Positions 11,873 through 24,615 of a stretch of 64,000 bases of DNA are shown here, piece after piece (position 1 is the first letter of the stretch; each line of letters begins with the position of its first letter). This DNA comes from Serinus canaria (lineage: Eukaryota; Chordata; Aves; Passeriformes; Fringillidae): positions 9,847,219 to 9,911,218 of the forward strand of contig NC_066323.1 of the NCBI RefSeq assembly GCF_022539315.1, written 5' to 3'. A program made the translations under genes and the position numbers. The notes beneath the pieces are model-generated. The model ran no database searches. It worked only from the letters and a program-made list of their open reading frames with translations, and was not told the DNA's origin.

Positions 11873-14800
11873 GTAAGTTGGGTAGGTGAAGGTCTTTGTT
11901 ATGATGGGCTGGTCATGGGCTCTTGCACAGGCAGCTCACGGGAGGGCTGTGAGCAGTATCTGTAAACAGGTTTCATGCAAACATCGTTATCCTTGGCAGC
12001 TGCAGTGAAAAAGCTGTGGCTCAAACGAGCGTCTGGTTCCTCAGTCTTTCCTGTGCTATGATCTCATGTTACAATGTGAGCAAACTTCCTATCTGTAAAG
12101 AAGGGAAGTAGAGAAGCCTCTGGGGAGCTGAGGTGGATTTTCCCTTCTTCCCATCAGGTGCTACTTTTAGCACAAGGCTGTGGTATAACCAGGAGCCTGG
12201 GTCAGGGTTAATCAGGGCTCCTTGAAGCCATGCTGGCCCTCCATGCTTCTTGCTGAGCTGCTGCTGTGCAAGCAGCATGTGGTGTGGCCTCAGGGGTCCT
12301 GCTTTGGGACCCTCCCTGCCCCACTGGGGCTGGGTTTCCTTGAAGAGGAAGGCGTGGGAAGAGGTCAGCACGTCCAAACCGAGCCTCCAAGAGGCAGGGT
12401 GCTGGTGCTGGCATGGAGGGGCTGCATCAGGCTAACTGTTCTGGCAAGCTGCTTTGTACCTTATTTCTTTTCCTAGTCCAAGATCTGGGGCCTTTACTGT
12501 GCCTAGGAGCACCCTGGTCATTCAGGGAAGAGGGGAGGGTCTGTGTATTCCCACACAGCAGGGATCCTTGGGGGACCCATGGCTTCCCAGCTGGGCATAC
12601 TTGGGAATGGGGGAGTTTCATGCCATCCTGTATTCAGTGCCAGCCAACTACAGCAAGAACAGCAGGAACTTGTCGGGATACTTTGGGATCCAGGTGTTTA
12701 TTTTGATAGCATGGCTGTGTTTGGATTTGTGCTTGCAATTTTTCTTTTTTTAGAAGCAGAGTGGATTAGTCCTGGCTTGTGCAATTGTTGTACCACATTC
12801 TGGCTTTGTGTTGTACAGGGCTCGGCAGTGGTGTCAGGAGACGTGCCCCTTAAGTACTCTTATTATTTATCCTCATTGTGCAAGCTGCACCAAATAAGTA
12901 CCAGGCATTTCCAGAAATTGCTATTGATTGGGCAACTGCGTTTACAAAGCTAATCAATAAGTTCCCCCCACCACCTATTTATTTATTTGTGATACAACTG
13001 CTCTCTTTGTGCGCCTCATGTGCTTTCCAGAGTTTGTAATTTGTCCAGTGTAAATAGCTGATTTCATTCTTTTTCCTGGGGAAAAAATAGCCCTGCTATT
13101 ATAATGCCATGTCTCTTCTGGTGAGGGAGGTGTATGTGTCTTCCTGCCTTTAGGGTGGGTAATCTCACCCTTCACAGGAAGAAGATGAAGGGATGGGAAA
13201 GAGCCTTGTTGTTTCCTGAACACCAGAGTTACTGAAGTCTCCTGTGGATTTTTGTCCTTTGGCCTTTTCATCCTACTTCTGTTTCTATCATAATAAGGCC
13301 AGCTCTTTTCACACTGCTCTTCCTGTGGCTCTGTAACACGGAAGATAACGTAATGCTGTAGCTGGGACAGAGCTGGGCAAGCTCTGGTTGGAGGCAGGAC
13401 ACATGTGCTGCTTGGCCAGGCAGCTGCTCCCTAAGGGCTGTTACCACGTGCCCTTCCACACTGGAAACTCCTCTGGATCTCTGCCTCCTGTCCTCTACTG
13501 GCTGTGCTAAATCCTCTGGGCACTTCTTGTTGCTGAAATTTCTACCACTCTTTCAAATGTGACCCATTTGAGTCAAAACCTTCAAAAGTTGTTTGAGAAG
13601 GATGGATGGTGGATTGCCTGAGTGTCAGTCCGAAAAGAATCCTCTGTGTGGATGGCTGAATTGCCAAAATATTTAGAGTTCTATTTAGGTTTCAAATTAA
13701 GAAGAATTTTGACATCTTCCTCTTCTGGCCTCAAATTACTTTGTTTATGCTGCCCTTTCAGGCCTGGCTTGCCTATGGTGAGAGTGAGAAAGCACATAAA
13801 GCCCTTCAAAAAGATTTCCCCACAAACTGTAAACACCAGAATTTTGCAAGCTCTTATTCTGTAGTGGTGGACTACCACTAAAGAGACCTTGGCTTTCTTG
13901 CTCTTCTATCTGACTGTGCCCTGTGTGAACTTGGATACATGAATGCCCCAGCTCTCTTCTCCATTAAGGAGAAGCAAACCTACATTTGATTTTCAAAACT
14001 CAATGTATCCCACATTTCTCTCTGAAATTTCCCAGTTTGATGTGCACAGTCACCACTTTTAGCCCTATTTTGCACAATTCACTTTACTCTCACACACAGA
14101 TCAGCCACTGGATCCAGGATGGGATTTAAATCAACAGGCTTGCATCTTGACAATATTTTTCCAAGATTTTGAGAGATTTTCTTAGGAACTACTGCCCTGG
14201 CCACAATACTAAGCAAGGCCAAAACCAAAGTAGTGTAGAATGTGGTGCATAAGAATATAAATTATTTTTGAAATAGTAACATTGTTATCTTTATTGTGTT
14301 CTTTCAGAAGCTGTAGAACCAGTTGATCAGCCAACCTAAACAGGGCAACCCAAATAATCCTTGTTACAAAAGCATCTTGAAAACCAATGGCAAGGCAATA
14401 GTGTGCTCTGTATAAAGGACTCAGGGAGTTTTCAAAAGTTCTGCGTGCTGTTTGGACAAGTGGGTGACTGTCCAGCTAGAGCACAAATAGCCTAAACCAA
14501 ACCACAGTGAATGCTGCTCCTTCCCCTGATGATCCCTCCAGGACATGGGAAGGAGCCAAGTGTCTTGGGAAGGGGCAGAGTTTGGAGGATGCTGTGGGTA
14601 TAGGGCTGGGTGAGGTGGCTGCAGGGAATCTTGAAGCACTGAACAAAGGGAAATGTTGGGGACACTGGAGTAAATGTGCTGGTGGAGGGAAAGGACGTGG
14701 GGTGAAAATTCTTAGATTGCCAAAAGAAGAATCTCGAGGCCTGAAAAAGCTTGGAAGACAAACAAAGGTGTTTGATGAAATACTGCATTTCTCCTTCTAG

Positions 14801-16868
14801 AAGGAACTCCTATTGCCCGTTTTCCTGAGGTTTTTAAACAGCAAAAAGGGCTTTCTTTAGCACTAGGTACAGTTTAATACCATGTCCTGAAAAAGTCAAA
14901 TTGACCTGTGTATAATTAATGTTTCTTTTTAATATACATGAAGGCTTGCAGCCAGTGGAGCTAAGCTCTTAAAATGTGAACCTTTGTCTTCTGACTTTGG
15001 TTAAGATTACATCAATTCAAGGCTGTAGACACAATTAAAATTAACTCCTATTCCTTCCTTCTGCTCCTCTGTACACTCAGTTGCTTGTCCACACCCTCAG
15101 CTTTTTGGATCATTGACTCAGATTGTTTAAATGGAAAAATACTTAGCACAAGTTTATTGCAATGAGCAGAAGCAAAGAGGGTCTCTGCAAATATCTTGGT
15201 TCTTTGTATGCAGCTGGGTTCCCCTTCGTTTACTTGACTTCCCAAGTTATTTTCAAGCCTCTAAGGTCATTGCTAGTTAATAGTTGGCTAGAAATCAATA
15301 GACAGAGAGATGGTTAAAGATAAGTTTTAATAATGGGTGCAATCAAATTCTAGCAACTTTTTATCTCTCTGCCTCTGCCACTGGTGGGTGTTTTTTGTGC
15401 ATTGACTCCATTTATCTTCCAGCTGTACAAACTCCAGGCAGGATTTTTATCTTTGTAAAATAAGAAGTGGAAGCCCACCCTGGTGCTTAGTGCCCTGCTG
15501 CCGGAGACCTGAGCCCAAATGTGCTTCTATGCTTTCCACCAGTTTTAACAGCATTTTCATCCCATGTTCACCCTCGTCCTGAGGAAACAAAGCCCCTGTA
15601 CAAGGGACTAAGAGCATCATCTTCTGACTGCTCTCGAATGCATGGGGCATCTCAAAGCCTCAAGGAGCTTTGCTAGTCAGTTCAGTTGTTAAGTGGCTTC
15701 TGCACCTCTAATTGAGCATTTTGAAGCCAGATTTTAAAATCTTCATCTTGGAAGAGAAAATGCTGTGGTTTCATTTATGCCTTTAAACACAGAGTTTGCT
15801 TGATTTGGAGTGTGTGCAGGGCACTGCAGAAGTCTAATAGTTATCTCTTGCCAGCTGGACATCACCACAAGCAAAGCAGATCTCTCACAAATACCTCTGG
15901 TGTTGAGTGATCACTTGAACAAGTGTGCTCAAAGTGTGCTGGAGACAGTGGCTGCTCTGGGCTTGGGATCAGGTGCTGCATGATGCTGCTTGTCAAGAGC
16001 TTCCTTGGCTGCCCACAGCTCGCCTGCTGATCCCGTGCCTGGCACCAGGTTCTCTTCCTGAGGGCTTTGCAGAATTTTATGGGGCTGTGATGCAATGGCA
16101 TCCCAACTGTCCTGCTGCAGCACATTCACCCACAGAGGAATGGCTGGCACTTCCATGCCTGCTCAAGCCAGTGAAAGTCTTACACACTGCTCCTATAGCC
16201 CTTCCAGATGTTTTCACAAATATGGCAAGCCATTGGGATGGCCCAGGCTTGGAGTGCCTGCAAAGAATTTGAGGGACTTGTGCTCGGTTTCCTGTTCTGG
16301 CCCAGACTTCATCTTCTGTCCCAGGCAAATTACATCAGTGCTGTGATTCAGTAGGAGTACAACGGGAATAGCAGGAGTGCCCCAATTTGTGGGATTATTG
16401 TGGGGCTAAACTCCTCTTAGACTCAGGATACTGTGATCAGAGCAGCCGTATGAGCAACTGTATAAAAAGAGACTTGATATGCCAAATCTTCAGGGAAAGG
16501 TTTTGGGGGTGCTAAACCTGCCCCAAGGTGTGGGAAGGGACTCTGTAACCACCTGGGTGCTCAGGACACTCTCCTGTGAAACCACTGGCAAATCCTGAAG
16601 GTGTGGCCACACTGGCATGTCAGCTGAAAACTTGCAGAAGCACCACAGGCACCTGAGGTTCCCCTGTTGTAAAAGCTCTGTCCAGGCCATGAATCAGGGA
16701 AATTAATTTAGCCTGTGAATTCAGGGCTGTGGATTCATTCTGTGAGTGACAAAGAGCTTCAGGGCATTAATTAACTGGCCAAAATGACCTGCTCAGGAAT
16801 TGCCAAGAGCCTGCAAATGTTTTTGGCCTCTCCAGAGTACTGAGACACTCCAATGAGTGCAAGGGATG

Positions 16869-16898
16869 GTAGGAACTTGCAAGGTAGGAACTTGCAAA
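16869..16898. repeat. 15-bp tandem duplication
   Basis: Two copies of GTAGGAACTTGCAA(G/A) lie head to tail and differ only at the last base, so the duplication is recent or constrained. No function is inferred. Confidence 0.85.
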
Positions 16899-17029
16899 AA
16901 TTACCAGCGGCTGCACTGCCCTCTCAAAGCTTGCACTCTCCTTACACACATCACATCTCCAGAAGAGCTTTTCCTCCTTTCTACCACCTCCATCCTCTCT
17001 CCTTTCCACAAGAGTTGTTCTGCCTGCAG

Positions 17030-17122
17030 AAAGACTTCCTTGGCCAATGGCACTACTTGTCAATCCACTATGGGCAAAAGCTGGTTTGGCAATTTCAGCC
17101 AGCCCAAGGGACACCTGTTTGT
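17030..17122 (+). other. Splice-bounded open segment, 31 codons, phase 0
   Basis: The acceptor TTGTTCTGCCTGCAG ends at 17029 and GTAAGT starts at 17123. The 93 bases are 31 codons in an open frame (KDFLGQWHYLSIHYGQ...). The phase matches the next candidate at 17773, so the two would splice in frame. I do not recognise the sequence. Many such pairs are fortuitous, and conservation or RNA-seq junctions would decide. Confidence 0.2.
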
Positions 17123-17772
17123 GTAAGTGAAGAACACCAGGGCATTGCATCTAATGGTTTGCTGGTAGATAAGATGTAGAGTGTTCATTACAAGCCCTCC
17201 TGGAGATGCATGTTCTCAATTATTCTAACAGTAACCTCTGAGTAACTACATAAGGTATTAGATAAATGCAAAGTAGAACACCAAAGAATGGTAGAATGTC
17301 TTGGGGGGTGACTTGCTGTACACCCAGACAGCATATGGAGTCCATTTTCATTATGACACATAAATGAAAACTGTTCACACGTACAGTATTTTACATTTAT
17401 ATGTAAATAGAGTATGTAATTTCAAAATTAATAGGTGAAAGCTGAGTTACCAGTTTGTTGTTCTAGTTGGCAGTAAAAGGACACCTCAATGGATTTGAGG
17501 CAGTCTGTTTATAGGGGATGCAACCTCTCTGCAGTGGCATTGTCTAGCACACCACCTCATGACATTGTCTAGGAATTATTTCCTAGGTGGCCTACCTCTT
17601 GTGTATAATTTCCAGTCCACTTTAGGAGGTAAAATCTCTGCATTAATGCTCTTGATAATACATTAGAAGAGACAAATGTCTTGCCCCAGTTTTACCAGAC
17701 TTTTATCACTATGGATTTTGGCCATAGAGCAGTAAAATCAAAATACAGTTGAGACCCTATCGCTGCTTTCAG

Positions 17773-17880
17773 TGGGAAAATTATATCATACCTCCCAATC
17801 AACATGCTAAATATAATTTAATTCCTCCTGATCCATCTTCTGAGGCTAGAGGCTGTTTGCTTGTCCATGAGGATCAGCAG
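17773..17880 (+). other. Splice-bounded open segment, 36 codons, phase 0
   Basis: The acceptor CGCTGCTTTCAG ends at 17772, and the donor CAG|GTGAGA has its GT at 17881. The 108 bases are 36 open codons (begins WENYIIPPNQHAKYN, ends LLVHEDQQ). The mixed polar/proline composition reads as protein-like but matches nothing I know. It lies 650 bases after the 17030-17122 segment on the same strand and in the same phase. This is the best of the candidate exons in the window, but still speculative. Confidence 0.22.
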
Positions 17881-20009
17881 GTGAGAGCAGAGTTTCCTGG
17901 TGCTGCTAAAGGACAGCCTGTAAGCCTGCACGCGCTCTGTGCCCCTGCCTCTGGTGCTGTGCGAGTGGTGTGTGGCCAGTCACACCTGGCACAGAGCCAC
18001 ACCTGAAACCCAAACCTTTGCAGGGCTGATAAGCCAAGTCATGTAATGAGAAAGGAACGCTCTGCCTTGCTTTTGAACACGCTCAAGGACACACACAATG
18101 TCAGCTTGTCCAAAGGCAGGAAGGATTTGTTTGAAAAGAGATGCAGGGGACAAAAGTAAAACCCATATTTTTTTAATACTGAGCAAACAAAGTGAGGGTT
18201 GGGATGTTTGTGGATTAGGACTTAAAATCTGTGAGCATTAAGCTTTCATTAGTTTTGAATAAGGCCAAGGTCACAAACGACCTGAAGTTGTGGTTGTGTT
18301 GCTTTGCATGAAGAACTGGTTTGGGTTTGTGAATGAACAGTAAATTTGGCTCAAAACTGCTTCTCAGAGGCCAAGCCTATTTGCTCCTTATATGGTTTGA
18401 GTTTTGGTCAAGGCAAGAATAGGGATGTTGGTACCAAATGTTTTCCCATGCTTTGCAGGCAGCAATTTGACTTCTGTTTCAAAAGGATATTTTTGATGCA
18501 CAGAACTTTGGTTTGAAAGTGTGGAAAGAGATAAGGCAAACTCTAAACACAGAACGTTGCTTGTCAAATTAAATGTTTTGGACAGACCCTCAAGTAGGTT
18601 TCCCAATAACCTTTGTTTGTCTGAAATTGCGTGTTTTCCACTTGGTTGTCAAGGCTGAAAAAAGGAAAGTCTTCCTTGTAGTCCCACCTTAAATGAGAGT
18701 ATCAGGTAGGAGATCACATAAAGGTTCTGGGCTCATTACTTTGGGTGCAGCACAGGCAAGTAGCAAAAACAACCTTCCCCTCCCTGATGAACGCCTGAAC
18801 AGGAATTAGACAGGATGCAACAAGTGGCCAAAACGCAAATGGGAGTGCTGGAGGAGGATGAAATGAGGAGTAAGCTGTGCCTTGCTACGGGGAAGCCTGC
18901 TGCCAGATGGGTGTGAGGGGTAGGCTTGTGGCAGAGAGGTGCTCTAAGGAGCTGTGTGAAAGATGCTACTCTGCCTGTTGATGCGAATTTTGAAGCCCAC
19001 ATGGTAAAAAATAATCTCTGCTGTTTTTGGCATTAGTGACTGGTAGTTTCATCAACAAGACCTGAATGTGAATGCTGTCATGGGAGTTTCTGTTTTCTTC
19101 ACTGTCTCAGATAGTGCTATAAGTCATGCTCAAAGCTTGTTGACGTTGTCTGGGCCCACTGCCAAGGCCCATGCAGGAACTATCTGGGGGCAGGGGGCTT
19201 TCTCTCGTGGCCAGTCAACCCAAAAGCTTTTCATCTTCAGAAAATGTCAGTTAGCAGATCGAAGATGCTCAAAAATGCCGATTGCCCCTGGTTCCTGTTG
19301 TCTGCAAACTGAAGTGCTGGGTGCTCAGGTCATGACTTGAATAAACATCAGAGTAGGATTCCCTGCAGCAGCCAAATGCCTGAGCACTGTGCAACCCAGT
19401 GGCTCTCAGACACTCGCAAAGATATTCTTGTTGATCCTTCAGCAAGTGCTGAGCTGGAGACTTAGATCAGACTCCTGCCTGGAGCCTGTGATTCTCAAAG
19501 CAGCTCCAGGAAGATAAGGAAAACTTTTAACTTGGTTCAACTCCCTTTGACACCTCTGGAAGTGTGCAGCCAAGACAGAGCACAGGGATGAAATGAGAGG
19601 CAGTGCAAGGTAGCACTTCAGGTACCAAATAATGGTCCAACACTTTTTCTTCCAGGGTAACCCACAGCTGATCAATAGAATCAATTAAAACTGCGGTCAT
19701 GATGATGCAGTTGATTGATATCTGCCCCCTCAAAACTTCATGATTCTGTTGCCATTCAAGTAAGAACCCTCTTAGTGGGTTTCTCCAAAAGAAATGAGAA
19801 GAATAGCCAGTAAACTAAGGGAGAATGTTATTTGCTAACCACAGAGTCTTGGGCTGATAATTAAGAACAAGTTTCTTGCAGAGTTTGAAATTTCTTTCCA
19901 GTAGGAGCAACCAATATAAGAATGCCCTGCACAAGGATGTGGCTTGAAAACCTTCCACAGGTTGTCACAGTTATAAGAAAAGTTTTGCAATAGCAAAAAC
20001 TTAAAAATA

Positions 20010-20065
20010 GTAATCTGGGGGTCTTTCCAACCTCCTGTTCTAGTTACGATCATACTGTGATATTA
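20010..20065 (+). mobile_element. CR1: CR1 3'-end remnant
   Basis: GGGTCTTTCCAACCTCCTG followed by GATCATACTGTGAT matches the last 45 or so bases of a CR1 element (GGTCTCTTCCAACCT...GATTCTGTGAT) in plus orientation. Upstream sequence is too diverged to follow. The insertion is very short or very old. Confidence 0.5.
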
Positions 20066-23000
20066 GCTTTTTTTCAAAGCAAACTGGACTAAAACTGAAC
20101 TACTTGGTATAATTTTTAGTCTATTCCCATCCCTAACCAAGCTATTATCTTGTAGTATTGGTTATTAAAGGCACCTGTGATCCCCCACAAATCTCCAGAG
20201 CCAACTGACTGTCTGCTTCTCCTTCCTGATCTGGTTTGAGGTCAGGCCCTGAATATGTTTCAGCACTCCAGTCCAATTAAAAAATTCAATTTGTGTTTAA
20301 AATTTGTTTGGAGGGTCTTTAATTCCCTGCCGTAGATTCCTCCCCTCCTTGCAAAGTTGTAGGGAAAAGCATGTTCCATGTCATTAAATGGCTCACCAAA
20401 GTAGCCCAGTGGCTTAGAGGGCTTATGTGAGGCTTAGTGTACTCAATGGAGCACGGTGGGATACCCAGCACTGTCTGCCAGGTCAGGAGTTGAATTGGAA
20501 CTATCTGAGTGATATTATCCAGGATGCCTGGGGACAGAGGAAATTAAAAGTCACTAACGCTTACTGCCCCGAGCCAAGACTCAATTGCAGAAGCACCTGC
20601 AGGGTTGGCCTGCACACCTACTGCCTCTTTTTTCTTTTTTTTTTTTCCCTTGGTTGAGTCTGAAATGCGTTTTTATTTCCAAGCCAGTGGATGGCATAAG
20701 GCTGGCTCTGGATGGTTGAAATAGTCAGGGATGAGGCAGAATGGGATTCACTGATGTGCAAAAGACCTTGGACACTGTTGGGAATGAGGGAGAAGAGTGA
20801 TGGGAAATGAGCAGCTCATTCCCTTTTGACTTGTGATCTCTAAGCCTACAAAAAATAAATGTGGGTGATGGGCTTTGCAGCCTGACTGGGAGGGGTGGGG
20901 GAAGCAGGGCAGAAACAGGCTAAGGGGCTGTCCCAAAATTTTTATTACAAGATTTTTTTCAAGGAAAATCTAAGGACCATAATTTTACTGTGAGAACTAT
21001 CTGCTCTTGAATTCCTTTTCCCCCCCCACCCTGCTTCTTTTATAAGCTGGAAGTTAAAATAATGGAAATAATTTTGGATCAAATGAAGCATCTCTCTTTT
21101 GTTTTTTGCACTTTTTAGAAGATAATAAAAAGTTTTATTTAAAAGAGATTGGAGTAGAATGTGAAATATCAAGGTGAGCTGAAAGTTCTGGAGAAAAAAA
21201 ATCTTCAGTTTGACTCAAAATAAAACCTTCAGATTATTCTGAACTGCCGGTGAACCGAAAAATCAGTCATTTGCACTAATGATAAGTAACTGGCAGGTTG
21301 TTTTGCCTGTCAAATTCTGTGTCTTGTGGAGTGAGCACATTGTTGTCTGCTGACATGATCTACTGAGCTGTTAAAAAAAAAAAATCAAATACGGCTCCTC
21401 TCTGTTGGCAATAAGGCTTGCTGACAGGTGCAAGGCACTCACATTCTCGTGTCTGGGCTGTGGGGATGAGGGACCCCAATCCCACCTGTGTTCTCAGAAA
21501 CCATCCTGGCCTAATAAACACACCAAAATTTTCCTCTGAGTAGTGATGTTGAGAGACTGTCACAGCAATAACTGCTGATTATCTGGATGGCAGTGGCATC
21601 TGCATGCAGCCACCCGTGCCAGGGCAGGACACAATACCACAGTGTCCCAACGGGGAAGTCAGAGCTCAAGGTGCTGGGGGAGGAGGGAGTAACTGTGCTT
21701 TTCTCAGCCCTCTGCCAAGGGCTGGTGTCACCCACCACCACAAACAAGGACAAATGACAAAAATCAGCTGGACCAGCCAGTGAGGTAAAGAAAAATGAAA
21801 AAAAATCCCAAAAACCTGCGTGTCTCCTGGTTCCTCTTTCTAGTGGGAGATGGATCTGTGTGTTGGGAAGAAAACTAACTTCTCCCACAAAGATATGTTA
21901 CATACCCCATGTATCTTGGTACTTTTACTTTGGTGCTTGTGCTTATTTACCCTTGGGTGCTGTTCTGGTAACACTGCCAGGGGAGCAGGCTGCCTCACAG
22001 ACTACATGGACAGGAAAGAACAAGGGAAATGTGATAACTGTAATTTCATGGTACTTCTACCAGGTGACCCAAGACTCACTGAGTGAGGTGGTGTCTGAGC
22101 TGGAAGGAAGTTCGGGGAAACCGTACCAAGGTCTGGGTTTCACCTGAGGTGCATCTGGTGGTTGTGGTCAAGGCAGAAATCTGGTACTTTGGCAGCTAAA
22201 CCAAATCAGAGTTTAGGGTTGTGTGTGAAAGGAGCTGCTGGTGTGGGCTAGACCTCTCATCTCCATATGATTCCTCCTGTCTGCTGTGCTGGTCCCAGGG
22301 GGTTTGTGGCCCTGCAGAAGCAGAGGCAGCTCAGCAGGAGCCTGCCCAGTGCAGCTCCAGGACTGGCTGCTGGTGAGGCTCTTGGCAGCTTTGCCATGAT
22401 CTGGGGACAAGCCTGAGGCTCCCATCTAAGGAATGGGAGCAGTGGGACTCAATGGTTTTGGTAGTCTAGTGCATTTAAGTGCTCTAGGGCTTAGGTTCTG
22501 TCGGGTGGTTCAGTGTTTTAGTTCTGTTAGAGCCTGCATGGCTGCTGCCCTAAGGGAAGGGAATCAGTCTGGTGAGCAGAGCGTGCACAGGAGCCAGGTC
22601 TAGATCTACCACCAGCTTGCTGTCATCTCTGGGATCCTCTTGTGTTGGTACAGAGCAAAACTCAGTAACTATGAAGCTTATTTCTCAGAAAAAAATCAGG
22701 CCATGGTACAAGTAAATATCACTCTAGAAACTAAACAAGCTGCTACAAACTGGAGCAGAGTAACACATGGGGCTGTGCTCCCATCCCCTGTTTGAAGAAC
22801 ATAATTCCTTTCCTTTTCCTTCCTTCACTTAGCTTTATTCTCTAAAGCATGAGGTGCCAGGTCCATCAGATGCCTGTGAAGAGGCAAAGTCACAGCTGGT
22901 GTGGTTGGGGAAGGGAGAGCAGGGCTGGAGGGAGTACCCACGGTTTATTTGCTCAGAAGCCATCATGCACCAAGTCTTCTTTCTTTTTTGGTTTTTTCTT

Positions 23001-24557
23001 TTCCTCACTTAAAAAATCCAAACCACTGTCTTGAGTCCTTGGTGCCTGTTTTCCCAGACCAGCTGGGTACCAAATCATGGTGCAAATACCACTACCAGTA
23101 AATGGCTGCTTTCCCTGTGCACCCTCCCAGCTGCCCCCACACTTTGCTCTGAGGAGAGTGGCGTGAAGGCTGCCGGAGTGTTGGTGCTTTCTGCAAACCC
23201 CATCCGAGGCTGAGGAGCTGGGTCCAGCAGGCAGCACTGCCTGCCAGGTCCTGCCTTTACTTGCTGGTTGCGTTTCCTTATCTGGGGATGGCTCTGATGC
23301 CAAGTCCTGACTGCCCTCACGTACACTTGCAGCTTCTGCCACGAACGTGACCCGTGTCACGTGCTCCTGCTTGGACCTGACCCTTGTCGTGGTGAGAAAG
23401 GACAACAAGACCTAGCTTTTCATCTTCAGATGTGCTTGGTATTCACACCCTGGGTGCTATGTCATGCATGAAAATTCCCATGCCCTCTTCAATCTTACTC
23501 CTTTTTCCTTCCTCCTGTTACACTTGTCCCTATTGGATTTTCAAGCTGAAGAAATAATTTCTGTTTTTTAAGTTACACAGGTTATCACAGAACAAAAACT
23601 ACATCTCTTTTTACCTCTTTTCTGTTAGTCACCCAACAGGATCTCCTCTCCAAATAACTCTCTAGCCCTCAAGGATCTAACCACTTGTCTCTTCTGCTTC
23701 CTACCCTGCCAGGCACAGCCTGCCCACAGTCCCTTTCTGACTCAGCTCTGCTGAGGGTGAACCAGTAGCTGCCTTCCTTGGCCTCTTCTGCCAAAGGTAG
23801 AACTTTCCACATGGATTAGAGCTATAGCTTAAGAGTTACAGCTCAAAGTGGCTGCTGTGCTTTGGTAGTCTCTAGAAAAAGAAGTTGGAGCAAATTATTT
23901 TCATTTGTGGAAGGGCCATTTCTCTACTGTCTTTTTAAAAATCAATACAGAGTAAATCCCATGTGTTAGTGGAGAGGTGTATATTAGACTGCAGCTATCA
24001 CTATCCCAGCTTGAGGTCAAGAACTCCCAAAGGTTTTGGTGAGTTTCCTTAGTTACATTGGACAGGATAAATATACTTGGGGAACTCGTGCTCCAAGACA
24101 GAAATCAGCTGCCCCCTAGCCAGTGCCACCTGAGGGTACTCTGTGCACCCAGGTGTTTCATGGACAGACAGTTTGCACCATCTTAAGAAGCAGCAGGTAT
24201 TGGGTGAAAAATTTCAGGAGAGAAAGGAATAAACTGTCCATAGCAGCCAAATAATTCATGACACCCAGGACAATGTGCTGGGTCAGTGAAACTTGTAGCA
24301 TCTGGTTGTGCCCTGTCTCTTAAAGTAATAGGCTCTGCCCTGGAAAACAGATTATAGGATGTAATTCTGCACCACCAGGAAGAGGACAAGGCAGGATTAC
24401 TGGGTCTTTTTCACTGATCGTAACCTGTGACCTATTTCTCCAGAAAGAAGGTGACTAGGTCAGGCTACAAGGGGTGACAGCTCTTTCCATAAACCTTACC
24501 CAACTTGGAAGAAATTCTCTACACAGCAACAGGAAGGAGTTAAACCCTAAAAGAGGG

Positions 24558-24559
<2 letters not shown>
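20066..24559. other. Unique non-coding stretch
   Basis: Holds short homopolymers (T/C-rich near 20627-20650, C8 near 21010, A12 near 21372) and pyrimidine-rich DNA at 22803-22833. Frames up to 151 codons occur on the minus strand at 22953-23408 in locally GC-rich sequence and are not recognised. No repeat family or RNA gene is seen. Confidence 0.6.

Positions 24560-24592
<33 letters not shown>
24560..24592. repeat. 33-base poly(A) run
   Basis: An uninterrupted A run, with a second A11 run at 24605-24615 a dozen bases downstream. It could be the tail of an old retroposed sequence or a slippage-expanded homopolymer. I see no recognisable element upstream and no clear target-site duplication. 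Confidence 0.9.
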
Positions 24593-24596
<4 letters not shown>

Positions 24597-24615
24597 CACT
24601 GGACAAAAAAAAAAA

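Larger units (their letters stand above)
11041..20009. other. Long unique non-coding stretch
   Basis: About 9 kb without a recognised interspersed repeat, CpG island or RNA gene. It holds three splice-bounded in-phase open segments (11789-11872, 17030-17122, 17773-17880), a 15-bp tandem duplication at 16869-16898, and many short frames. Bases 12200-12640 are GC-richer and open on both strands. None of the translations resembles a known protein. Confidence 0.55.

Noticed and set aside
17282..17320. AGAATGGTAGAATGTCTTGGG, possible CR1 3' end
   Set aside because: Too few matching positions and no following CR1 blocks.
19439..19733. Protein-like minus-strand frames (for example around 19548-19700)
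   Set aside because: Short, no splice context, and no recognised family. Subjective resemblance to protein is not enough.
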